Assembly (NCBI GenBank): GCA_945834405.1
Contig: CAMAHD010000008.1
Location: 1 to 37,938 of the forward strand
Direction: 5' to 3'
DNA from: an uncultured Prevotella sp.
GTDB lineage: Bacteria > Bacteroidota > Bacteroidia > Bacteroidales > Bacteroidaceae
DNA: 37,938 bases
How positions within the stretch are numbered: the first letter of the stretch is position 1; each line of letters begins with the position of its first letter. The notes under the pieces were generated by a model, which was not told the DNA's origin, did not search any database, and saw only the letters and a list, made by a program, of their open reading frames with translations. This document shows, piece by piece, positions 26,995 to 34,411 of this stretch. The position numbers and the translations under genes were made by a program.

Positions 26995-29457
26995 ATGAAC
27001 ATATCGTATAAGTGGCTTAAGGAATACGTTGATTTCCAACTCACACCACAGCAGGTGTGCGATGCCCTCACATCTACAGGTCTTGAAGTAGATGCACTGG
27101 AAGAGGTGCAGACCATCAAGGGTGGACTCAAAGGACTTTATGTCGGAAAGGTGCTTACCTGTGAAATGCACCCTAATAGTGACCACCTGCATGTAACTAC
27201 CGTTGACCTTGGACGAGAAACGCCTTCTCAAATCGTCTGCGGAGCACCCAACGTGGCAGCCGGACAGAAGGTGATTGTTGCTGACCTTGGATGCGTACTC
27301 TACGATGGCGACAAGGAGTTTGTTATCAAGAAATCCAAACTCCGTGGAGTGGAAAGCTGTGGCATGATTTGTGCCGAAGATGAGATAGGTATAGGCAATA
27401 GCCACGACGGTATTATCGTGCTGCCGGAAGATGCCGTGGTAGGACAGCCTGCAGCCGAGTATTATCATTTGGAGAGCGACTGGCTTATCGAGGTGGACAT
27501 TACTGCCAACAGGGCAGACGCTCTTTCACACTGGGGCGTGGCACGAGACCTTTATGCTTATCTGAAGCAGAATGGCTATGAAACAAAATTGCACAGACCC
27601 GATACAAGCCTCTTTCATGTAGACAGCAACGATTTGCCCATAGACGTAGAGATTGAGAATACCGAGGCGTGCAAAAGATATGCTTGCGTCAGCATCAAGG
27701 GATGCGAGGTGAAAGAAAGTCCGGAATGGCTGCAAAACAAATTGAAAACCATCGGATTGCGCCCGATTAACAATATTGTTGACATCACTAACTACGTGAT
27801 GATGGCTTACGGTCAGCCCATGCACTGTTTCGATGCAGACATGGTGAAGGGAAACAAAATCGTCGTCAGGACTCAGCCCGAAGGCACCAAGTTTATTACA
27901 CTTGACGGCGAAGAGCATACTCTCGGAACTCATGACCTCAGCATCTGCAATGCAGAAGAACCCATGTGTATTGCCGGCATCTTTGGCGGTAAAGGTAGCG
28001 GAACTTACGAAACAACCCGCAATGTTGTGTTGGAAAGCGCTTATTTCCACCCCACTTGGATTCGAAAAAGTGCCCGCCGCCATGCGCTCAGCACGGATGC
28101 CTCCTTCCGTTTTGAAAGAGGCATTGATCCCGATGGCGTGATTTATGCCCTGAAACAGGCAGCTATCCTGTGTGAGCAGCTTGCAGGTGGCAAGGTGGCT
28201 ATGGACATCAAGGATGTTTATCCCCAGCCTATCCCAGGAGCCGATGTGTGGCTTGAATACAACTATGTCGATACGCTCATTGGAAAGCATATTGAGAAGC
28301 AGACAATCAAGAATATCTGCCAGAGTCTGGAGATGAGCATTCTGAACGAGACGGAAGAGGGACTCCAACTGCACGTGCCTGCCTACAGGGTAGATGTACA
28401 GAGAGCTTGCGATGTGGTGGAAGACATCCTGCGTATATATGGATATAATAATGTGGAGATTCCCACACAGCTCAAGGGATGTCTCGTCGTGAAAGGAGAT
28501 GAAGACAACAAGCACAAACTCGCCAATATCGTGGGAGAACAGCTCGTGGGATGCGGATTCAACGAGATTCTCAACAACTCGCTTACCAAAGCTGCTTATT
28601 ATCAGAACACCAACCTGTGGACAGAAGAAACACTCGTGAAAATCATGAATCCACTGAGCACCGACCTCAATGTGATGAGACACACCTTGCTCTTTGGAGG
28701 ACTGGAGAGTATCGAGCATAATGTCAAGAGAAAGAATGCTAACCTGAGATTTTTCGAGTTCGGCAATATCTATCATTTCGACCCTGAAAAAGCTGACCTT
28801 GAAAACCCGATGGCTGCATATAAGGAGAGTTATCATCTGGCTCTGTGGCTTACCGGAAAAAGAGTTCAGGGAAGCTGGATTCATCCCAATGAAGACAGTT
28901 CTTTCTATGAACTGGAGGCGTATGTGGAAAATATCCTTCGCCGTATAGGCGTACAGCCGGGAATGACCGTCAGAAAGAAAGCCGACAACAATATCTTCGC
29001 TGCTGCCGTGACTCTCGAAACAAGAGGCGGAAAGAAACTTCTTGACATGGGTATACTCAGCAAGAAAATCCTCAAGCAGGCTGATATCAACCAGCCTGTC
29101 TACTATGCCGAACTTGACTGGAACCAGCTGATGAAACTCGTCAGAAAGAACAAGGTTCTTTATACAGAAGTAAGCAAATATCCAGCTGTCAGCCGCGACC
29201 TTGCACTGCTCATAGACAAGCAGGTAGAGTTTGCTGAGATAGAGAATATCGCTCGTCAATCTGAGAAGAAACTGCTGAAAAAAGTGGAACTCTTTGACGT
29301 ATACGAGGGGGACAAGCTGCCGGAAGGCAAAAAGAGCTATGCAGTCAACTTTATCCTGCAGGACGACGAAAAGACGCTCAACGACAAGCAGATAGATGCA
29401 ATTATGCAGAAACTCATCAATAATCTCAAAAACAAGTTGGGAGCAGAATTGAGATAA
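26995..29457 (+). CDS. pheT: phenylalanine--tRNA ligase beta subunit
   Basis: An 820-aa cytoplasmic subunit of the (alpha-beta)2 phenylalanyl-tRNA synthetase, which charges tRNA-Phe. The start MNISYKWLKEYVDF at 26995 is preferred over the open frame reaching back to 26941, because the family begins this way and the promoter -7 box lies at 26936-26943. Domains in order: EMAP-type tRNA-binding domain (about 40-150, GLYVGKVLTCEMHPNSDHLH), B3/B4 editing region with the FRFERGIDPDG motif near its end, B5 domain (about 400-475, VDVQRACDVVEDILRIYGYN), catalytic-like core, and C-terminal FDX-ACB domain (about 727-820, SKYPAVSRDLALLID). Length is normal for the family. The alpha-subunit gene is not adjacent, as is common in Bacteroidetes. 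A YebC-family gene follows after 32 bases. Confidence 0.97.
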   Translation: MNISYKWLKEYVDFQLTPQQVCDALTSTGLEVDALEEVQTIKGGLKGLYVGKVLTCEMHPNSDHLHVTTVDLGRETPSQIVCGAPNVAAGQKVIVADLGCVLYDGDKEFVIKKSKLRGVESCGMICAEDEIGIGNSHDGIIVLPEDAVVGQPAAEYYHLESDWLIEVDITANRADALSHWGVARDLYAYLKQNGYETKLHRPDTSLFHVDSNDLPIDVEIENTEACKRYACVSIKGCEVKESPEWLQNKLKTIGLRPINNIVDITNYVMMAYGQPMHCFDADMVKGNKIVVRTQPEGTKFITLDGEEHTLGTHDLSICNAEEPMCIAGIFGGKGSGTYETTRNVVLESAYFHPTWIRKSARRHALSTDASFRFERGIDPDGVIYALKQAAILCEQLAGGKVAMDIKDVYPQPIPGADVWLEYNYVDTLIGKHIEKQTIKNICQSLEMSILNETEEGLQLHVPAYRVDVQRACDVVEDILRIYGYNNVEIPTQLKGCLVVKGDEDNKHKLANIVGEQLVGCGFNEILNNSLTKAAYYQNTNLWTEETLVKIMNPLSTDLNVMRHTLLFGGLESIEHNVKRKNANLRFFEFGNIYHFDPEKADLENPMAAYKESYHLALWLTGKRVQGSWIHPNEDSSFYELEAYVENILRRIGVQPGMTVRKKADNNIFAAAVTLETRGGKKLLDMGILSKKILKQADINQPVYYAELDWNQLMKLVRKNKVLYTEVSKYPAVSRDLALLIDKQVEFAEIENIARQSEKKLLKKVELFDVYEGDKLPEGKKSYAVNFILQDDEKTLNDKQIDAIMQKLINNLKNKLGAELR

Positions 29458-29489
29458 AAACAAATTAACAATATAACATCAAGATTTAT

Positions 29490-30221
29490 ATGGGAAGAGC
29501 TTTTGAATACCGTAAAGCTGCCAAGCTGAAAAGATGGGGACACATGGCCCGCACGTTTACCAAGATTGGAAAACAGATTGCCATCGCCGTGAAGGCTGGC
29601 GGTCCTGAACCAGAGAATAACCCGACGTTGAGAGCTATCATTGCCAATGCCAAGCGCGAAAACATGCCGAAGGATAATATCGAACGCGCTATAAAAAATG
29701 CAATGGGCAAGGACCAGAGCGAATACAAAGAAGTGACATACGAGGGATATGGACCTCACGGAATTGCCATCTTCGTCGATACCTTGACCGACAATACCAC
29801 ACGTACCGTGGGAGACGTACGCTCTGTCTTCAATAAATTCAATGGTAACCTCGGTACACAGGGTAGCCTTTCCTTCCTCTTCGACCACAAGAGTGTTTTC
29901 ACTTTCAAGAAAAAGGACGGACTTGACATGGACGAGATGATTCTTGATCTCATTGACTATGGGGTAGAGGATGAGTTTGACGAGGACGAGGAAACGGGAG
30001 AAGTAACAATCTATGGTGACCCCAAGAGCTTCGGAGATATTCAGAAACATCTTGAAAGTGAGGGATTTGAGGTTACAGGAGCTGAGTTTACCCGCATACC
30101 TAACGACCTGAAGGAGGTGACCGAGGAACAGCGCGAAACCATTGACAAGATGGTAGAAAAGCTGGAAGATTTTGACGACGTACAAACCGTTTATACCAAC
30201 ATGAAGCCCGCGGAAGAATAA
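29490..30221 (+). CDS. YebC/PmpR (TACO1) family DNA-binding/translation factor
   Basis: A 243-aa cytoplasmic protein of the YebC family. The N-terminal MGRAFEYRKAAKLKRWGHMA is the Bacteroidetes form of the usual MAGHSKWANIKHRK start. Then come RTFTKIGKQIAIAVKAGGPE and RAIIANAKRENMPKDNIERA, the most conserved region. TYEGYGPHGIAIFVDTLTDN, TVGDVRSVFNKFNGNLG and GSLSFLFDHKSVF complete the family pattern. Members have been described as transcriptional regulators, and more recently as ribosome-associated factors that ease proline-rich stalls, like mitochondrial TACO1. Which role applies here cannot be told from sequence. It is 32 bases downstream of pheT with no terminator between, so it is probably co-transcribed, and it is followed by a strong terminator. 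Confidence 0.94.
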   Translation: MGRAFEYRKAAKLKRWGHMARTFTKIGKQIAIAVKAGGPEPENNPTLRAIIANAKRENMPKDNIERAIKNAMGKDQSEYKEVTYEGYGPHGIAIFVDTLTDNTTRTVGDVRSVFNKFNGNLGTQGSLSFLFDHKSVFTFKKKDGLDMDEMILDLIDYGVEDEFDEDEETGEVTIYGDPKSFGDIQKHLESEGFEVTGAEFTRIPNDLKEVTEEQRETIDKMVEKLEDFDDVQTVYTNMKPAEE

Positions 30222-30274
30222 TCCAAAGCTTTGACATGACTATAGCAAGTTTCGCATGTCTGAGACCTGCTGTC

Positions 30275-30356
30275 AGTTGACAAGTTGACAAGTTAATAGC
30301 CCAACCGCAAAGAGGCGGCAACGGTTAGAACTCGTCAACTTGTCAACTTTTTATTT
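30275..30356 (+). terminator. terminator after the pheT-yebC unit, built of a repeated word
   Basis: A perfect 15-bp inverted repeat pairs 30275-30289 with 30334-30348 and is followed by TTTTATTTG. Each arm contains two copies of the 6-base word GTTGAC or its complement; a further copy lies at 30357-30362. The 44-base loop region contains a second small stem (30303-30307 with 30322-30326). Confidence 0.8.
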
Positions 30357-30398
30357 GTCAACTTATGTCTCCTTTTTACTACTTGCGAAATAACTTAA

Positions 30399-30815
30399 CT
30401 ATTGATAGTCCTTGTCCGTATATACCGCTTCCCACAACACCGTTTCAGGATGTGTGGCAGAATGATAGGTATAAGCAAAACGATAGTGGGCATCCATATA
30501 GACTTTCATCTCGGTGGAGTTGCGCAGTCCCGCCAATAAAGAACTTGCCAACTGCTCCTTGCTGCGTTCTATCACCTCTTCGCTGTCGGCATGCCCCTTC
30601 ACTGTATAGTGATAATGAATGGTAAGGGTGCCGGAGTCAAAGGTCAGACTGTCTAATGTCACCACTTCATTAATGGGCACAGGACATTTCTTCTTGGTAT
30701 ACTCACGCGCCTCGCGCTGACAACGCTCAGGAAGTGATTCCTGACATCCGACCATCAGCCACATACCAGCCAAAAACAAGCCGACTATCATCACTGTCCT
30801 GATAGGTCTTCTCAT
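30399..30815 (-). CDS. small predicted lipoprotein of unknown function
   Basis: From the chosen Met at 30815 this is 138 aa: MRRPIRTVMIVGLFLAG starts a lipoprotein signal peptide with lipobox LMVGC (Cys24). The mature part (CQESLPERCQREAREYTKKK, then TLTIHYHYTVKG) resembles small conserved Bacteroidales lipoproteins without known function. It has one amphipathic segment (SEEVIERSKEQLASSLLAGL) and no catalytic motif. The frame stays open upstream to 31046 through five 24-bp repeats that add in-frame ATG codons at 30923, 30899, 30875, 30863, 30839 and 30827. The true start is therefore uncertain, but any start after about 30840 leaves a workable signal peptide. The gene diverges from lepA. Confidence 0.72.
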   Translation of the reverse strand: MRRPIRTVMIVGLFLAGMWLMVGCQESLPERCQREAREYTKKKCPVPINEVVTLDSLTFDSGTLTIHYHYTVKGHADSEEVIERSKEQLASSLLAGLRNSTEMKVYMDAHYRFAYTYHSATHPETVLWEAVYTDKDYQ

Positions 30816-30932
30816 ATTTCTTACCATTTGTCTTTTCATGTTTCTTGTCGTATGTTTTTTCATGTTACTTGTCATTTGTCTTTTCTGGTTTCTTGTCATT
30901 TGTCTTTTCTGGTTTCTTGTCATTTGTCTTTT
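30813..30932. repeat. five tandem 24-bp repeats at the 5' end of the lipoprotein gene
   Basis: Units occupy 30813-30836, 30837-30860, 30861-30884, 30885-30908 and 30909-30932, with a partial sixth at 30933. The last two are identical; the others differ by a few bases. On the minus strand each unit encodes the eight residues KRQMTRNQ or a variant (KRQMTSNM, KKHTTRNM, KRQMVRNM) in frame with the lipoprotein. Because the unit length is a multiple of three, gain or loss of units would keep the frame. Confidence 0.92.
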
Positions 30933-30984
30933 CGGTTTCCGAAAGTTCTTTGTATTTGTTTTCTCCCTTCTCTGTTTCCACCCA

Positions 30985-31015
30985 CAAAGGTACTGTAAAT
31001 CTGAGACATTCCAAA
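30985..31015 (-). promoter_or_regulatory. promoter of the small lipoprotein gene
   Basis: Minus-strand TACCTTTG (complement of 30985-30992) and TTTG (complement of 31012-31015) lie 19 bases apart. Transcription would start near 30978. This places the whole 24-bp repeat array inside the transcript and rules out the first Met of the long open frame (31046) as the start. Confidence 0.78.
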
Positions 31016-31033
31016 AATTATTGTGGAAAAATG

Positions 31034-31064
31034 TTGGAAATATCAAATTATTTCTTTAACTTTG
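31034..31064 (+). promoter_or_regulatory. promoter of lepA
   Basis: TAACTTTG at 31057-31064 with TTG at 31034-31036, spacer 20 bases. Transcription would start near 31071, only about 18 bases before the lepA start codon. The promoter is back to back with the lipoprotein promoter, 18 bases apart. Confidence 0.8.
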
Positions 31065-31088
31065 CGGCTTAAAAAGCATTCACATATC

Positions 31089-32870
31089 ATGGACCATATA
31101 CGCAACTTCTGCATTATAGCTCATATTGACCACGGAAAGTCTACCCTTGCTGACAGGCTACTTGAATATACTAAAACCATTCAGGTTACTGCCGGACAGA
31201 TGCTCGATGACATGGACCTCGAAAGAGAAAGAGGTATCACTATCAAAAGTCATGCTATTCAAATGGAGTACAACTATCAGGGCGAGAAATATATCCTCAA
31301 CTTGATCGACACTCCTGGACATGTGGACTTTTCCTACGAAGTGTCAAGAAGCATCGCCGCCTGTGAGGGCGCTTTGCTGGTAGTGGATGCTACACAGGGA
31401 GTACAGGCACAGACCATCTCCAACCTCTATATGGCTATCGAACACAATCTGGAAATCATACCGGTTATCAACAAGATAGACATGCCAAGTGCCATGCCCG
31501 AAGAGGTGGAAGACGAGATTGTTGACCTCATAGGATGCAAACACGAAGACATCATACGTGCCAGCGGAAAGACTGGTGAAGGCGTGGAGAGCATTCTGAA
31601 TGCCGTAGTAGAACGCATACCCCATCCCGAAGGTGACCCCAGGCAACCTTTGCAGGCGCTGATATTCGACTCCGTCTTCAACTCCTTCAGAGGCATAATA
31701 GCATATTTCAAAATCGTCAATGGAGAAATACGCCAGGGAGATAAGGTGAAATTCTTCAATACCGGAATGGAATATGTGGCAGACGAGGTAGGAGTGCTCA
31801 AGATGGACATGATTCCCAGAAAAGTTCTCAGTACAGGAGACGTAGGCTATATTATCAGTGGCATCAAGAACAGCAAGGAGGTGAAGGTGGGCGATACCAT
31901 CACACATACGCAAACCCCATGCCAGAAGGCTATTTCCGGATTCCAGGAGGTGAAACCGATGGTTTTTGCCGGTGTCTATCCTATTGACCCATCTGAATAT
32001 GAAAACTTGCGCTCGTCACTCGAAAAACTCCAGCTTAACGATGCTTCGCTGACTTTCTCGCCGGAGTCGTCTGTCGCTCTCGGTTTTGGCTTCCGTTGCG
32101 GATTCCTTGGACTTCTGCACATGGAAATCATACAGGAACGACTGGATAGGGAGTTCAATATGGATGTCATTACCACTGTGCCGAACGTCTCCTATCTTTG
32201 TTATGACAAGCAGGGGAATGTCAAGGAGGTACACAATCCTTCGGGACTGCCCGACCAGACCATGATAGACCATATAGAAGAACCCTATATCAGGGCTTCC
32301 ATCATCACGGTGGCTGACTATATCGGTCCCATCATGACGCTCTGTCTCGACAAGCGAGGCGAACTGATTGACCAGCAGTATGTAAGTGGAAACAGAGTGG
32401 AACTACATTTCATGATACCTCTTGGCGAGATTGTCATTGACTTCTACGACAAACTGAAGAGTATCTCCAAAGGATATGCTTCGTTTGATTATCATGTAGA
32501 TTGTTTCCGACCTTCCAAACTTGCCAAACTCGATATCCTGCTCAATGGTGAACCTGTGGACGCTCTTTCTACACTCACTCATCAGGACAATGCCGTTACC
32601 TTCGGCAGACGAATGTGCGAAAAACTCAAGGAACTCATTCCAAGGCAACAGTTTGACATCGCTATTCAGGCTGCTATCGGTGCCAAGATTGTGGCGAGAG
32701 AAACCATTAAATGTGTACGTAAGGATGTGACTGCCAAGTGCTATGGTGGCGACGTCAGCCGAAAGAGAAAGCTGCTTGAAAAGCAAAAGAAGGGCAAAAA
32801 GAGGATGAAGCAGATTGGCAACGTAGAGGTGCCGCAAAAGGCATTCCTCGCGGTGCTTAAACTGGATTGA
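31089..32870 (+). CDS. lepA: elongation factor 4 (LepA), ribosome-associated GTPase
   Basis: A 593-aa translational GTPase, normal length for LepA/EF4, which acts on the ribosome in back-translocation and/or subunit biogenesis. The start [19 protein letters not shown] at 31089 puts the P-loop at residues 11-19. An open frame back to 31023 is excluded because it overlaps the promoter -7 box. GTPase motifs: RERGITIKS (46-54, switch I), DTPGHVDF (74-81), NKID (128-131). EF-G-like domains II, III and V follow. The LepA-specific C-terminal domain has [31 protein letters not shown] and the end [21 protein letters not shown] Crp-family gene follows 57 bases later. Confidence 0.98.
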   Translation: MDHIRNFCIIAHIDHGKSTLADRLLEYTKTIQVTAGQMLDDMDLERERGITIKSHAIQMEYNYQGEKYILNLIDTPGHVDFSYEVSRSIAACEGALLVVDATQGVQAQTISNLYMAIEHNLEIIPVINKIDMPSAMPEEVEDEIVDLIGCKHEDIIRASGKTGEGVESILNAVVERIPHPEGDPRQPLQALIFDSVFNSFRGIIAYFKIVNGEIRQGDKVKFFNTGMEYVADEVGVLKMDMIPRKVLSTGDVGYIISGIKNSKEVKVGDTITHTQTPCQKAISGFQEVKPMVFAGVYPIDPSEYENLRSSLEKLQLNDASLTFSPESSVALGFGFRCGFLGLLHMEIIQERLDREFNMDVITTVPNVSYLCYDKQGNVKEVHNPSGLPDQTMIDHIEEPYIRASIITVADYIGPIMTLCLDKRGELIDQQYVSGNRVELHFMIPLGEIVIDFYDKLKSISKGYASFDYHVDCFRPSKLAKLDILLNGEPVDALSTLTHQDNAVTFGRRMCEKLKELIPRQQFDIAIQAAIGAKIVARETIKCVRKDVTAKCYGGDVSRKRKLLEKQKKGKKRMKQIGNVEVPQKAFLAVLKLD

Positions 32871-32911
32871 CATCCGCTTATTATCGACTGTTTACCAAAA
32901 ATCTTATAATA

Positions 32912-32919
32912 AAAGGAGG
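32912..32919 (+). promoter_or_regulatory. strong Shine-Dalgarno before the Crp/Fnr gene
   Basis: AAAGGAGG at 32912-32919, eight bases before the ATG at 32928. It is a near-perfect match to the anti-Shine-Dalgarno, which is rare in Bacteroidetes where most genes lack one; none of the other genes in the window has so clear a site. Confidence 0.75.
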
Positions 32920-32927
32920 AATAAACT

Positions 32928-33527
32928 ATGACAAACTCTACTTTGACAACAAGAGACATTGCCAGGGAACTGGCACGCCGCTACAGTACCATGACTCACG
33001 ATGAGCTTGACGTGCTGGAAAGTGTACTGGTACCCATGAAGTTCCAGAAGGGAGAGGTGGTGCTGCGCGAAGGAGACACCTGTACCAACATGTACTGGAT
33101 TGTAAAAGGTCTGCTCAGACAATTCTACTTCAAGAATGGAAAGGAACTGACAGAACACATGGCAACAGAAAACAATATCGTCATGTGTATTGAAAGTCTC
33201 TTCAAAGAGGAGCCTACACGTCTTCAGATTATGGCTCTCGAACCAACTACGGTCTGTGCCTTGCCCCGACATCTTCTGGAACAGGTTGCCATGAAGAGTG
33301 TAAACATCCAGATTCTCTACCGAAAGATATTGGAAGAATCGCTCATTCAGAGCCAGATACATGCTGACATGCTGCGTTTTGAAACAGCACAGGACAGATA
33401 TTCCAAGTTTGTCAAATTGCAACCACAGCTTGTTCTCCGTGCACCTCTGGTCTATATTGCCAACTATCTGCAGATGACTCCCGAAACCCTCAGTCGTGTA
33501 CGTACGTCGGTACTTCTGGAAAAATAA
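32928..33527 (+). CDS. Crp/Fnr-family transcriptional regulator
   Basis: A 199-aa cytoplasmic regulator. The N-terminal cyclic-nucleotide-binding-like beta barrel (about 25-125) shows KFQKGEVVLREGDTCTNMYW (38-57) and VKGLLRQFYFKNGKELTEHM. It lacks the Arg/Ser phosphate-binding pattern of true cAMP receptors, so the ligand is unknown. A long dimer helix (about 120-150) leads to a short C-terminal winged helix-turn-helix (about 165-195), APLVYIANYLQMTPETLSRVR, whose last helix would contact DNA. No Fnr-type cysteine cluster is seen. It lies 57 bases after lepA with a strong ribosome binding site. Targets are not known, and nothing links it to the PUL. Confidence 0.9.
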   Translation: MTNSTLTTRDIARELARRYSTMTHDELDVLESVLVPMKFQKGEVVLREGDTCTNMYWIVKGLLRQFYFKNGKELTEHMATENNIVMCIESLFKEEPTRLQIMALEPTTVCALPRHLLEQVAMKSVNIQILYRKILEESLIQSQIHADMLRFETAQDRYSKFVKLQPQLVLRAPLVYIANYLQMTPETLSRVRTSVLLEK

Positions 33528-33569
33528 ATCCTTCCTTTCTCTTGCTTAGAAAAGAAGAAAAAGGAAGGA
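33521..33569 (-). terminator. terminator between convergent Crp/Fnr and LytTR genes
   Basis: An inverted repeat of about 10 bp (33529-33538 with 33560-33569) has the complement of an A-rich run (33521-33528, TTTATTTT on the minus strand) after it. It suits the end of the minus-strand two-component operon and, as a bare hairpin, may also slow transcription from the plus-strand Crp/Fnr gene that stops at 33527. Confidence 0.65.
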
Positions 33570-33580
33570 CCATGCTTATC

Positions 33581-34330
33581 CTATAAGGAGCTGAAGCGTT
33601 CGATAAGGCGTTTCCTATAGAGCCTACCCGTTTTGATATAATCGATTTTGTCGAAAGGAGGAAAGAGCCGACATATATTGTCGCTCACCTCCATGAGGTA
33701 GTTGATATTGATGATAAACTTCTGGCTGACTTGCACGAATCGGCTGTCAAGTGCCAGCAGATTCTCGTTGTTTGTATTACGTTTCAGTCGGAGAGGTTGC
33801 TGCATTCCGGCTATCACAACTTCCCATATACGCTGTTCATGGTTGTACTGGAACAATCCGATATCCTTGATGTGTACCACACGGAAATCTACCATGTTGG
33901 TATAGAATAGCAGCTTGCCATTCTGCTCTTTGTGCAAGATGTTTTCTGCTGTCTCCTTGCCATCGTTTTGGCTGGCTGAAAGAACCCTGCCGATAATCAA
34001 GTCAAGCTCTTCGTCGTCGATAGGTTTCATCAGATAGTCATACGCCCTGTTTCTGAAAGACGGAAGCATATAGTGGCTGAAGGCGGTATACATCACGACA
34101 TGGCAGTTTTGGGATATCAGGTCATTGATGTGTTCCAGAAAATCTACTCCTGAATAATCCGGGAGTTCAACGTCAAGAAACAGCAAGTCTGGGCGTACCT
34201 CACGAACCAGCTTCATGCCTATTTCGCCGGTAGTGGCAGTCCCGCATACTTCAATCTCGTTGTATTTCTTCAGTTTCTCTACAAGGCAGATAGTTGCCGT
34301 GGTGTCGTCATCGATGATGATTGTTCTCAT
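33581..34330 (-). CDS. LytTR-type response regulator
   Basis: A 249-aa cytoplasmic regulator from the Met at 34330 (MRTIIIDDD); an upstream in-frame Met at 34348 adds six residues but is less typical. The receiver domain has the acidic IIDDD cluster, the phosphoacceptor Asp53 in LLFLDVELPD, VVMYTAF and the Lys of YLMKPIDDEEL. The LytTR DNA-binding domain (about 145-249) shows VVHIKDIGLFQYNHEQRIWE, RFVQVSQKFIININYL and the family ending GRLYRKRLIERF. It follows its sensor kinase by 63-81 bases in the same operon. Such pairs in Bacteroidetes regulate surface or envelope functions; a link with the PUL is not shown. Confidence 0.94.
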   Translation of the reverse strand: MRTIIIDDDTTATICLVEKLKKYNEIEVCGTATTGEIGMKLVREVRPDLLFLDVELPDYSGVDFLEHINDLISQNCHVVMYTAFSHYMLPSFRNRAYDYLMKPIDDEELDLIIGRVLSASQNDGKETAENILHKEQNGKLLFYTNMVDFRVVHIKDIGLFQYNHEQRIWEVVIAGMQQPLRLKRNTNNENLLALDSRFVQVSQKFIININYLMEVSDNICRLFPPFDKIDYIKTGRLYRKRLIERFSSL

Positions 34331-34411
34331 AGGTTCAAATTTATACATTTCCTTGAATTTCGTTTTCTCTCTATTTATTTTTCCTCAACAACAAGGTCAT
34401 TTTCCTGTTTG

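Noticed and set aside
27526..29463. 645-codon open frame on the minus strand across pheT
   Set aside because: It is entirely antisense to pheT, whose protein matches a universal family. The antisense translation has no coherent domain; long antisense frames are a by-product of codon bias.
30813..30932. CRISPR-like array
   Set aside because: The repeats are directly adjacent 24-bp units without spacers and lie in a reading frame; there are no cas genes nearby.
30816..31046. Long form of the small lipoprotein starting at 31046
   Set aside because: The predicted transcription start (about 30978) lies inside it, and it would bury the lipoprotein signal peptide about 80 residues from the N-terminus.
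31023..31088. Upstream extension of lepA
   Set aside because: The -7 box at 31057-31064 lies within it, and the protein family starts at the Met encoded at 31089.
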